Below, piece after piece: positions 23,699 to 35,240 of a stretch of 64,000 bases of DNA. The stretch is from Acytostelium subglobosum LB1 (taxonomy: Eukaryota > Evosea > Eumycetozoa > Acytosteliales > Acytosteliaceae), in the NCBI RefSeq assembly GCF_000787575.1, contig NW_012236509.1, positions 312,001 through 376,000 of the forward strand, given 5' to 3'. Below the pieces are notes generated by a model, which was given only the letters and a program-made list of their open reading frames with translations, ran no database searches and had not been told where the DNA came from. Both the position numbers and the translations under genes were made by a program. Each line of letters begins with the position of its first letter. Position 1 is the first letter of the stretch.

Positions 23699-24169
23699 TT
23701 GATTAATAAATAATTTTAATAATATTATTATTTTATGTTTAATAATATTAATAATGAAACAATAAGTGCACTCTGAGAACAGATTTTGGATCTGGATAAT
23801 CTTGCCTCACAATCTAGAAAATGGTCAAACTACAATTTTATCTTTATTATTATTATTATTAATATTAATTTGTCCAAGGTCTGATTCTTTCAATTCAAAA
23901 GAATTGAAGCCTACTACTATCTGAATATTGTTTGTTATTGACCTCTGATTGATTGTTAATTGATAAATGATTGATATAACTATCTATTTTTAGATTGATC
24001 AAAACAAATTGGAATTTGAATGATTTTCAAAGATTTGATCTCAACAACACTTTGGATACATTTTGATGTCTTTGTTAAGTTTGAAAGATAATTGAAAAGT
24101 TATTGAATGTTGTGATATGACTCAAGGATATAGATAGAGATATAGATAGAGATAGATATAGAGATAGAT
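23699..24169. other. Divergent spacer, eEF2-like / LRR-like genes
   Basis: Strongly AT-rich, with TTATTATTATTATT and AATAATATTAATAATG tracts close to the eEF2-like start and a GATATAGATAGA array (24128-24170) running into the start codon of the next gene. No gene seen. Confidence 0.6.
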
Positions 24170-25765
24170 ATGGATGATTTACCATTCATATTAAATAATG
24201 AAGATGACAATACACAAGATATAAACAATAACAACAATAGCAACAACAATTTGTCATTGTTACCTTATAATGTACAAATGTTATTGATTGATATATTATG
24301 TACTTATAAACAATTGAGATATACATATCATGATAATAGTGGATTGAAATGGTTAAGATTCTCACTGGTCAATTGGAGTTGGTTCAGACGCGTTAGGACC
24401 ATTATGCACAATGTGTCCGCATACAACTTGGACAAAGTCACTCCAAACACAGTGGACCAGACTCTGCTGGCTCACCTCACCCATCCATACTGTCTGATCA
24501 AACAGTTCAACAGTGCCTCGTGCGGTCTCAATAGCCGAGATATGTTGATTGATATCGATGCCTTCCGTCACATCAGGTCATTGGCGCTCACATGCTCGTC
24601 GGCTGAGGATGGTCTGTTGTTCGTCACGTCCAAGTTGTTCCCGCAGCTTGAGGAGCTGGACCTCCGCTTCAACTTTAAATACCCGAGCGCCTACTTTGGG
24701 AACTATGCCCTTACAAAGGCACCTCAAAAGCCCTTGGCTGTCGACCCGACTACCCTGCCACCCTTGCTCCGCAAGCTCACGATGAATGCCGAGCTCAAGA
24801 ACCTCGACATGACCAAGTTCACTCAGCTCACTCACATCATCATCCCAGGCAACCATCGCAACATCGCCTTCCTCGACCAGCTGCCCGCATCGCTCGTCTC
24901 GTTGGATTTTGGCTGCAACTGGATCATCGAGCTCTTTGACTATTCCCAGTCGTCGTCGGGCTACATCAACTCGCACGTTAGCACGCCGCCCTCCTCCACC
25001 AGCGCCGTCGCCGAGGAATCAATCAACAAGCTGGACAGGTTCAAGTCGCTCACGGCTCTGCGAACACAAACCTTTTCAACAACCGCACTGGCAGCCTACA
25101 TATCAAAGACAACACTTCAATTGAACGAGGTCTATGGTGGATACATGATTCTGGACGACACGATGGCGCACACACTCAGCAGATTGCCACTGCGCAAGAT
25201 GCATTTGGAGCTGGACAGTCTGGCGGCTATGGACAACGCCTGTCAGCCCCAACCCCTGTCTCTCAACGCGCCCCATCTCACATTCCTCTCGCTCAAGGTA
25301 CCCTTCAAACGTCACCGTCAACACAAGTATGAGTTGTCATTCAGCAACCTGCCTCGCATTGAGTTGCTATCGATCATGTATGACTATGAGGCCGTCATTG
25401 GTGCTTTGATCAAGTTGGTCAGCACCTCGAGAACACTGCGCAAGCTCTGGGTACTCTCGCGACTCGACTCCAAATACATCACCAGCGACGACTCGTCCAA
25501 GTATCTAAAGTTGCTACAGGCACTCGTTGACAATCCAGACAACCGTGTCGAGTTCCTGTCCATTGACTACATGATCACCAACAAGAATGTAGCAGAGTTG
25601 GCCAGCTACCTCAAGCAGATACCTCAGCTGACCTTCCTACTCTGCTATTACTATCAGTACGACGACATTCATGCACTGGACGATCTTTCACTCCACTTCC
25701 CTGGATACAGAATAATGAGGGACACAAACTCTACAAAGAAAGTGATCATCAGTCGATACCTTTGA
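24170..25765 (+). CDS. F-box-like / leucine-rich protein, 531 residues
   Basis: Single exon. An Asn-rich leader is followed by LSLLPYNVQMLLIDIL...WLRFSLVNWSWFRRVRTIM (about residues 27-80), which has the pattern of the F-box-like helices found in dictyostelid leucine-rich proteins. The rest has irregular leucine-rich repeats (LEELDLRFNF, LRKLTMNAELKNLDM, LTHIIIPGNH, LVSLDFGCNW, LTFLSLKVPF, VEFLSIDYMI). Such proteins may be SCF ubiquitin-ligase adaptors, but the F-box match is weak and the target is unknown. The start codon directly follows a GATA-rich tract; no other in-frame ATG precedes it. Similar in kind to the genes at 7472 and 58527. Confidence 0.7.
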   Translation: MDDLPFILNNEDDNTQDINNNNNSNNNLSLLPYNVQMLLIDILCTYKQLRYTYHDNSGLKWLRFSLVNWSWFRRVRTIMHNVSAYNLDKVTPNTVDQTLLAHLTHPYCLIKQFNSASCGLNSRDMLIDIDAFRHIRSLALTCSSAEDGLLFVTSKLFPQLEELDLRFNFKYPSAYFGNYALTKAPQKPLAVDPTTLPPLLRKLTMNAELKNLDMTKFTQLTHIIIPGNHRNIAFLDQLPASLVSLDFGCNWIIELFDYSQSSSGYINSHVSTPPSSTSAVAEESINKLDRFKSLTALRTQTFSTTALAAYISKTTLQLNEVYGGYMILDDTMAHTLSRLPLRKMHLELDSLAAMDNACQPQPLSLNAPHLTFLSLKVPFKRHRQHKYELSFSNLPRIELLSIMYDYEAVIGALIKLVSTSRTLRKLWVLSRLDSKYITSDDSSKYLKLLQALVDNPDNRVEFLSIDYMITNKNVAELASYLKQIPQLTFLLCYYYQYDDIHALDDLSLHFPGYRIMRDTNSTKKVIISRYL

Positions 25766-27062
25766 ATCATCGTTTGATCGTTTGATCGTTAGATCATTTG
25801 ATTGATCGTTCGCAAGGCCCCAACGACGCATCATTGTGCAAGTCAATGATGATTGATTAGGTTGATCATTCGTCAAAGTTCGTAAGACATTCATACCTTA
25901 TATCAAGGACTGACTAATTTTAGACAACATTAGGGCCACTCGAGTTGCCAAGCAAGTCAGGTGAATGGGGCAACATTCATTCTCGATCTTACTATTACCT
26001 CTGGAACACCAGTTCATAGTTCTGGGCGATGGAATCGACTTCCCATCACCTTTGCCCCAAACTAACCAACAAACATCAAGCAAGCAGTAGTACTTAATAA
26101 ACTTGCATGAATGAATGAATGAATGAATGACATTGTACAAGGTATTTGGACATCTTTAGAAGTATGTGATGTTAGTGATAATTTACTCAGTACCCTGACC
26201 AGTATGACTGGTCAGATGTTCAATACACCATCCAACCAAAACTATTTTTATCCGCCGATTCGATGACCAAACGATCAATCAAACAAACACCACGCACAAC
26301 ACCACTTCGATCACACCCACCTTTTTGTTTGAAGAAGTGTGTGTATCATGATGGAAAAACGGGGGAAAGTGGGAATCCGATGCTTATGCTGATCAATAAT
26401 GAGTGAGGTAGAGCATATGGATATATAATTCGGACGAGTTAGAGCCCCCATCAATGGGTCAAACAGTGTTAGCCCCTTCTTACACAATTTGTACATGTGT
26501 TTAGTTTGGGGGCAGATCAGGAATGTTCTTGGGAACTCGTGGTAACACAACTTATCATTCATTCATTCACAGGCAGGCAACTACAACAAAGTTGAAGCCT
26601 TATGGATAGAGGTCTGATTGTTTATATTGGCACATCTGGTTAATGACATTCGTTGAAGTTGGCAGGGTTAGGGCAGACCGGGATGAGAAGTGAAGGTTCA
26701 TCATCACCCACGGACAGTCACTGATCATTCATTTATTGAAACAAACCATGAACAAGTGTTCTAACTACTTCAACCAATAATATACATAACTTTCATTTAC
26801 ATTTTTGGAAATACCAAGTCTAGTCTTTGACTTAACATTCCTACTTCTATCCCTCCATCCCTCCCTTTTTCACCAACATCCTTCCCCAATTGCACCAAAC
26901 GAATACTATTTATTCATCCTTTCAATCATCACTTAACCATTCAATCAAATATTTAATCAATTATATTGTACATACTTCTTCTAAGTTATACATTTTATCG
27001 ATCATTCTCATTCACTAAATCACTCCCTCATCCAATCAACTAATTAAATAATTTATTCCAAA
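25766..27062. other. Intergenic region upstream of the polyketide synthase
   Basis: About 1.3 kb with no supported gene. It holds GAATGAATGAATGAATGA (about 26107-26129), a perfect hairpin at 26195-26215, and an AT- and CATT-rich final 250 bases with pyrimidine tracts that probably form the synthase promoter and 5' leader. Confidence 0.55.
26195..26215. repeat. Perfect 9-base hairpin
   Basis: CTGACCAGT-ATG-ACTGGTCAG: two 9-base arms around a 3-base loop, in non-coding sequence. Role unknown. Confidence 0.5.
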
Positions 27063-30000
27063 ATGGACAACAATAATAATAATATTAATGAGAATGATAT
27101 TGCCATCATTGGAGTTGGAATGCGTTTTCCTGGAGGTGCCGACGCCTGCATAAAGAATGCTGATCAACTTTGGTCAAAATTGAAGAATGGTGAGGATTGC
27201 CTTAGTCAACTACAACCAACACGTCTTGCTAAGTCATACTACGACCAGGAGTTGATCACCAACTGTGCAGGAGGATTCTTGCCCGACGAGGAGTGGCGGA
27301 CATTTGATCCAACCTTCTTTGGAATCACCAAGATGGAGACTGAGCAGATAGATCCACAGATTCGTCTGCTTATGACGGTGGTCTGGGAGTCCATCGAGGA
27401 TGCCCAGCTCAAGTATGAGACTGTGCGTGGCAGCAACACTGCCGTGTTCATCGGTACAATGACACAAGGTTACAAACAGATTGTAAACTCAGAGATCACT
27501 GATATGGACCCGTACTCATTGGCTGGAAACATTCTTACATTCATGTCCAATCGACTGTCTTATGCATTTGACTTCCGTGGACCTTCACTCACTTTGGATA
27601 CTGCATGCTCTTCATCACTCAATGCTGCCCTTCTTGGATGTCAAGCAATCAGATCTGGAGCCAGTGAAATGGCTATCGTAGGTGGTGTTAACGATCTTCT
27701 AGAGTGCTCGCCAACAATCCTTCTCAGCAGCATTGGTAAGTCGATCACTCACTGGAATGATTCCAATCACTCTAGATCAAAATTTTTGAACCATAATATC
27801 AATCAACTTGTTGCACGACCACTCAATCATTAGAACATTCGCGAATCTAGTTCAATCACTAACATAAATCAATCAATCAAATATTCAATCAAATACATAA
27901 ATAGGTGCCCTGAGCAAGACTGGAAAGTGTCATTCATTCGATGCCTCAGCTGATGGATATGTTAGAGCTGAAGGTGCTGGTGTGTGCCTTTTGAAGAGGT
28001 ATAGCTCAGCAGTGAAGGATGGCAATAGGATATATGCTGTGATCAAGGGTGGCAGCACAAATGTTGATGGCTTCAACGACAAGTCATCACTGACTGCACC
28101 ATCGGGTACTGCTCAAGCCGAGAATGTCAAGTTTGCCTTGAAGGATGCCGCCTCATTAGCCTCTGACATCTTCTACGTCGAGGCACATGGCACTGGCACA
28201 CCTGTTGGCGACCCCACCGAGGTGGGCGCGCTGGCCAAGGTGTTTAGCGAGACTCGCAAGTCTGATGATCCACTCAACATTGGATCGATCAAGTCCAACA
28301 TGGGACATCTTGAGGCTGCTGCTGGTGTGGCCTCGCTGATCAAGGTCAGTCTAATGCTCAAGAATCGTATGCTCATGCCCAGCATCAACTTTAATCAAGC
28401 CAACCCAAGCATCAAGATGGATGAGTGGAAGGTACGCGTGGTCACTCAGCCCACGCCCTTACCCAAGGACCGCGTCATCAAGATGGGCATCAACTGCTTC
28501 GGTCTCGGTGGCTCCAACTGCCATCTCATTCTCGAGGAGCATGTTCCAACAAAGGTATGTTTGATTGATTAAGTGATTGATTGAGTGTCCCACGACTAAC
28601 TCCCCCCTTCATCAATCAAAGATGGTCCAGACTCAGACTCAGGTGATCGAATCAGTCCCACGTCAATACCTTATTCCATTCTCTGGAAACTCAAAGGTGT
28701 CTGTGGACAAGTACATTGAGTCAATGCGATTGGATGTTGACCTTCAGGCAAAGGTACCATTTGATCAATTCGTCCGCCATCAGATCGAATCAAAGTCACA
28801 CTTCCCATCAAATAGAAGAGTGTTGGTGGCCCAGTCGTGGGAGCAGCTTAGTGATCAATCGACACCAATGCAGCAGTTCAGCGCATCGTCCACACCCTCA
28901 ACATTGGCATCATTCAGTCGCAAACAATCACATCCTATTGTGTTTGTATTCTGTGGTCAAGGACCACAATGGACTGGTATGGGACTGGAGTTGTACAACA
29001 ACAGTCCAGTGTTCAAGGCTGCAGTTGATCAATGTGACTCCATGATGGCCAAGCACTTCCACTACTCCATTCTCAACACGATCAGGACGCTGCCGGACGA
29101 CCGCGCTGCCGACATCCATCACCCCATCCTCGCGCAGCCATCGATCTTCCTTATCCAAGTCGGTCTGGTCGCCCTCTACAATCACTGGGGCATTCGCCCA
29201 TCGATTGTAGTTGGACACAGCTTTGGCGAGGTCACCGCAGCTCTATGCGCCAACTTCATCAGCCTCGAGACTGCATGTATGATCGTGTATCATCGCGCCA
29301 CACTCCAGAACTCAACAATTGGCAGTGGCAGGATGTTGTCCGTGGGCATTGGCGAGGTGGCCTACAACAAGGACTACTCGGCGCGCTACCCCACACTGGA
29401 GATTGCATGCTACAACTCGCCCGACTCAATCGTACTCACTGGAGATGAGGCAGACCTCATGGCCATCACACAAGAGCTCAAGGCCCAGAGTGTGTTTGCC
29501 ATCATGCTCACCACCCCCTGCTCATTCCACTCGTCCAAGCAAGAGTCCATTCGTCAAAAAGTGATGGAGACTGCTGATCTCCAAGAAATCAACTACATGG
29601 ACAATGATGAGAATGGTGCAGTCTACTTCTCGACGGTCACTGGCGAGGTCATGACCAACAAGCAGGACTACAATGTCAAGTACATCTTTGACAACTTGCG
29701 CGAACCAGTACACTTCAACAAGGCCATCACAAACATCTATGCTCACATCGCCGAGAATAAGTTGGGCACGTCACCAGTCTTCTTGGAGATTGCACCACAT
29801 CCAACTCTGGCATTCTACATCAAGAAGGCAGTCCCAGTCCCAAGCGCATTCAACAACATCAAGTTCAACCCATTGGTCGTATCATCACTTCATCGCAAGG
29901 ATGGCGATGTAGAGACACTCCACAAAACCCTCACAAGCGTATACTTCCATGGTGTGGACATCGACTTCTCATGCCAACTCAAAGTGGCCGCAACATCAAA

Positions 30001-33000
30001 CTGGCAAGAGACCACCTCGTGCATACCAGGCTACCAGTGGGACGCCAATCAATATTGGACCGAGCCTTTGAGATCCAAGAAGACTCGTCTGGAAGGCCCA
30101 ACCAACAATCATTTAGGTCATCGCATTCAATCATCCAACGCAGGAGGCATATCATATCTCGCGTTGATCGATGTCGCCAAGCGTCCATTCGCATTCCTCA
30201 AGGGACACAAGATCAAGGGTCAGTCCCTGTTCCCAGGCACTGGATACGTGGACAACATCCTGCGCGCATTCCGCGACCGCGATGTATACATCCACTCGTT
30301 GGACTTCAAGTACCCATTCTTCCTCAAAGAGGGCACATTCAATCATCTGCAGACCAACTTCATAGAGTTGGACAACAAGTCCGTGTTCCGTGTCGAGTTC
30401 CTTATCCGCGAGAATCACAACACTGAGGAATGGACACGATCAGCACTTGGCCGCATCTCTGTCCACCAGCCCATGCAACCGCACCAGGTGCCCAAGGTCA
30501 ACGTGGCCGCCCTGCGCGCTAAATGCAACTTGGCCACACTCACACACGAGCAAGTCTACCAGAAGATCCGTCCATCGGGCATCGAGTTTGGCGAGTCATT
30601 CAGCCGTATGAAGTCAGCGGCCATGGGCAAGGACTGCTGCCTGTCCACCATCATGGTCAACCCACCAGTGTCTGAGTATGATGTGGACACATTCTTCAAC
30701 ACACCAATCTTGGACAGCTGTGCCCAGGGTCTGATCGCGCTGATCAACCCAACCGAGCTGGTATTCGAAGGTGTCTCGGGCATGAAGGTGTACAACTGCA
30801 ACCTGCCCAAGACCAGACCGGAGCACATCTACGTGTTTGTGCGCCTGCTCACCAACTCTGGCAACACATGCACTGGTGATTGTCAAGTGTTCCTAGAGGA
30901 TGGCACACTCTTGATGCAAGGTGAGCGCATGGTATGTCACTACCTCAAGCGCACCAAGGATATTGTTCCAAAGAACCCATCAAAGTACTTGTTCCAGCAA
31001 CAATGGCAGCCAAAGGAGTTGTCGCGTATGGTCACTGGCACCACTGGAGCTTCCGTCTCACAGCTGCTGGGCGATACATTGGCCTCAGTTTCCAAGACTT
31101 CATCATCACCATGTATATTCAAGATACTGGATCTCACAGACCAGACTCAACAAATCGAGTTGTTGGAGACTGCCCACCAATCAATCAAACTCAATCAATC
31201 AATCAGCATTGAGTATTCAATCCCCACGATTGATGGTCAGCCTCTTGACCTCGGCCTGTCCACGATCCAGGAGAGTGAGACATTCAAGATCAAGTTCAGG
31301 ACTGCCATCAACCATGAAGTCGACCTCACCCCTCAAGGATACCTCCCAGCCAGCTTCGACCTGATCATCACAAACAACCAACTTGTTGATCAAGACCTGT
31401 CCACACTCCTCACGCCCAGTGGACAACTCGTTACCATCACGCCCAACCTCAAGATTACCCAACGACCAAGGATTGATCAGTTGCCCGCGGTCAAGGATGT
31501 CGACAGGATTGTGTTTGTGATAGCTTGCTCGGACAACCCTGCGGTCAAGGAGCTGGAGTGCCACTTCACAGAGCAAGGCCTGCTCAGCTCAAACAAGATC
31601 GAAGTGTTCAAGTCATGCCACTTCATCGATGAGGCCACAGCAACATTGTCCGAACAACAATTGATCAAGTTCATTGGAGGTGGTGGCGAAGACTCCCAAG
31701 CACCATCCAAATGCTCAATCATATTCCTGGCGGGATTGGAACCACTTGGCTCGGACAACTACCTCAAGAGGACAATGGAGTACGTCCGAATCAATCAAAT
31801 ATTGTTGCGCAACAGAGTGACCAACACCAACGTCGTGCTCACTACGATGGGCACACAAGATCAGTCGAGCAACTACTTTAACTCATCATTGGTTGGCATC
31901 TTTAGATACTTCCTCGAGTTCCAAGATTCATTCTCATCAGTCTTTGTCGACTTGACCGAGTCCGCTGAACAGCCCTCGCTTGCCCTTGCAAAGCGCGTCA
32001 CTCTGGACTACCTCCTCCAACTCTCCCGCTTCGACCAGCTCAATGAGCGCGAGTACTCGCTCAGATTGGACACCAACAACCTGGTTGTGCCATACATCTG
32101 CAAGATCATTCCAAAGTTGGTCGCCAGTTGCTCTGCTCCAGACCGTGGTGAGGCCGACCAAGCATTGTACAGCAAGTTGAACAAACAACTCGAGTTGGAG
32201 TTCAGACCAAGGATGCAGGTGGCCAATGGACAGGTCGAGGTCAAGGTGATGGCTTCTGGTGTCCGCTCCAAGGACCGCTTGTTCGCCGATCCCAACGTCA
32301 GCCAAGACCTCATGCTCTCGGGACATGTCTACGATCCACCCTTTGGCTTTGAGTTCTCGGGCGTGATCACATCAACCTCATCAACATGCTCAAGGTTCAA
32401 GGTTGGTGATGAAGTCCTTGGTCTGGGCTTCGCCTCACTGGCATCTCATGTCGTGGTCAATGAAGAGTGGATCGTGGCTAAACCCAGGAACCTCACATTC
32501 GCACAAGCTGCATCATTCCCTGTGGACTACCTCACATCGTACATTGCAACATATGTCCAAGGCTACCTTGATGGTGACGACAGCGTGCTGATCATCGCCA
32601 ATGATGATGTGAATGCAAGTGTTGGCCGAGCCACTCTCAACCTGCTCCAACAGTCCAAGCACACTGGCAAAGTGTACATAACATGTAGCACACAACAACA
32701 TGCTCAATCACTCAAGCATCAATATGGGGCGATGTTGACCGATGTATTTGTTTGTGATCAAGATAAATCGCAACAACATAATATTGCTGGAACATACTCT
32801 GATGTGATATCTGCACGCGGTGGCGTCAACTTGGTCATCAACACAGGCAGTGGCAGTGGATCATCACTCAAGTCAACATTCGATTGTTTGGGTCAATGTG
32901 GACGCATCATTGATCTGTCCACCAGCAACTCAGTCGACAATGACAACATTAGTTGCAAGCAGTTCCAGCAACCACATGGCTACACAAGCTTCAATCTCGA

Positions 33001-34327
33001 GCAGTTGGCTATCAACAAACCCAAACTCATCCAGAGGTACCTCGGCCAGCTGACCCGCATGTTTGAGCAACAACAACTATCCATTGATAGCACACAGCTG
33101 CCCATCACTGTGTTCCCTGTCAGCGACATCAAGTTGGCATTCCAACCAATCAATGGACAAATGGGCAAGGTCGTGGTCGACTTCTCCACCTCCAGCACCA
33201 ACACCACCTCCTCGAACTACACACGTATGATGGACAGCATGCAAGGACTGCACAACATTGGCGAGACATTGTTGATCACTGGCCAGACAGGTATCGCAAT
33301 CGTTATATTGAGATGGATATTGGACAACAAGCCAAAGATGTTACGTGATGTGATTGTACTGTCACGATCAAGCCTAAAGTGGGAGTTGGAGTACATGATC
33401 AACAGCAACCTGGCAGCCAACGCTGGAATCAACATTCATTACCGATCAGTGGACATCTCAGACATTTCCGCAACACGATCAATAATTCAACAACTCTACA
33501 TCGCACATCCATTGATGGCCAAGGTCAGCTCAGTCATCCACTTTGCCGCCATGTACAACTACTCCGAGGTACAGAGCATCAGCAAGGACAGTCTGGCAAT
33601 GACCCATCAACCCAAGGCAGTCGGCGCTCACAACCTGCACACACTCTCACTCGAGTTCAAATGGGACTTGAAGAACTTTATCCTGTTCTCCTCGATCTTT
33701 GGCGTCATCGGATCATCCAATCAATCATCGTACGTGTCGTCCAACGCTGTGATGGACGGTCTTGCTCGCCATCGCCGTGCCCAAGGCCTGGCCGCAATAT
33801 CTGTCAACTGGGGCGCACTCGATGGTGGTGGCGAGGTCGTCAACAACCCCGCCGTGTCCAAGTTCCTCAGATCAATTGGCTTTGACCTGCTGTCCGTGTC
33901 CAACATACTTGGAGGCATGCAGATGTTCCTCAACAACCGCATGTCCCTGCCACAGGTGATGCTGGGACCACTCAACTTCAAGCCAATGTTCCAGATGTAT
34001 CCACACATGAGGATAGTGATGGAGTACCTGAGCAAGGTTGAGGATATCATACAATCATCCAAGGGACTATCGCTCAGTTGTAGCGAAGACGGTGCCAATG
34101 GCATCTTTGACATGATCTCAAAAAAGGTCACCGATCTACTCTCCATGGACAAGTTGGACAACAATGTATCCCTTAAGGACTATGGAGTAGACTCACTCCT
34201 AACAGTTCAACTCAAGAATTGGATCCAGCGTGAATTCAAAGTCAACTCATTCTCCACGCAACAAATAGCATCCAGCTCTATCAATTCACTCGTCCAGAGT
34301 ATCGAGTCAGCACAATCACAACAATAA
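27063..34327 (+). CDS. Type I iterative polyketide synthase, KS-AT-DH-(MT)-ER-KR-ACP
   Basis: Exons 27063-27735, 27905-28554 and 28622-34327, 2342 residues. Ketosynthase: DTACSSS (Cys), [14 protein letters not shown] and [11 protein letters not shown] (His), all present. Acyltransferase: FCGQGPQW and GHSFGE (Ser). Dehydratase: [16 protein letters not shown] (His) and DSCAQG (Asp). The next 400 residues occupy the methyltransferase place but lack a glycine-rich SAM motif; only FDLIITNNQ recalls it. Enoylreductase: [18 protein letters not shown] and the medium-chain reductase frame, but the NADPH glycine loop reads [11 protein letters not shown]. Ketoreductase: [31 protein letters not shown] (Ser, Tyr, Asn present). 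Acyl carrier: [11 protein letters not shown] (Ser) near the end. There is no thioesterase and no chalcone-synthase-like Steely domain. The product would be an unknown reduced or partly unsaturated chain. The domain order is the usual one for dictyostelid synthases. No tailoring enzymes lie beside it. Confidence 0.96.
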
Positions 34328-34627
34328 TGTTTAATGAATAATAAATAAATAAGTCAATCATTTAAAGTCATCATCTACTCCTTTATTGATCACACCAATC
34401 TAAAATTATTACTAAAAATGGTAATCTGATTGACCCTCCATTATACAAAACATTATGGTATATATTAATTAATTCCAAAAGTAGTAATGAAAGAATAAAC
34501 AATGTCCACAACAATATTAATACTTTAATCAATTTATTAGACAAATTATTTGTTCATAACTCATCATCCTACCTCATAATCCCTGATTCTCTTAAATAAA
34601 GTTCATACAAATAATTATAATTCTATA
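34328..34627. other. AT-rich spacer
   Basis: 300 bases after the polyketide synthase, strongly AT-rich, with AATAAA-type polyadenylation signals (34338-34350) and probable promoter sequence for the next gene. Confidence 0.5.
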
Positions 34628-35179
34628 ATGTATTTAGATCATAAACTTAAAGTTGATCAATATTGGTATCAGAATCAGATTATTAATACTTTTAAAAGAC
34701 TAAAGTTCCCTCTTCCAGAATGTCATGGGGAAGAACTGATATTTTACAGAATGATGAAGCTGTTGGAACTAAAGAAAATAATAGTTGTAATTGATATCAA
34801 TCACAATGGTGTAATGGCAAGAATTGATGAACAATCAGAATCACCTAGATCACAATATTCCAATATAATCCAACAGTTTGATCATATATTCGATATGGCT
34901 GGTGCCTATCGGCTCCTACCTGGATGGTACACATGTTGGGTGTTTCCAAATGAAGACCGTCTAAACACATTCTACAACTTAATCAAGAGTAATCAATATT
35001 CTTGGCTACAGCATCAGAAGAACAAAACAGACTTTGCCAACATGATTGTGATGTTCCCCAATGGAGCGGATCAATTTAGAGACCTAACAACATTCAATGG
35101 AGGGAGAATAACAAATAATTCCCCAAAAGGAAAAATAGAGATAGAGATATTACCTTTTTTAGATACTGAGATTGATTGA
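34628..35179 (+). CDS. Unrecognised small protein, 183 residues
   Basis: Single exon, starting MYLDHKLKVDQYWY. I do not recognise it. It is soluble-looking, with many aromatic residues (CHGEELIFYRMMKLLEL, GWYTCWVFPNEDRLNTFY, SWLQHQKN) and an alternating beta/alpha appearance; the C-terminus is acidic. Codon use is more AT-rich than the neighbouring polyketide synthase. It converges on the next orphan gene with about 60 bases between stop codons. A lineage-specific gene is most likely. Confidence 0.6.
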   Translation: MYLDHKLKVDQYWYQNQIINTFKRLKFPLPECHGEELIFYRMMKLLELKKIIVVIDINHNGVMARIDEQSESPRSQYSNIIQQFDHIFDMAGAYRLLPGWYTCWVFPNEDRLNTFYNLIKSNQYSWLQHQKNKTDFANMIVMFPNGADQFRDLTTFNGGRITNNSPKGKIEIEILPFLDTEID

Positions 35180-35240
35180 TTGGATTGATTGGATTTGCTT
35201 TTTGGAATAAACTTGAGGAGGAGTTGGAAGAGATACCCAT

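Noticed and set aside
26311-26562. 83-codon minus-strand open frame upstream of the polyketide synthase
   Set aside because: Starts in low-complexity sequence and resembles nothing; likely chance.
27063-34327. Bacterial origin or contamination for the polyketide synthase
   Set aside because: It has two amoeba-style introns, dictyostelid-type domain order and the codon use of its neighbours.
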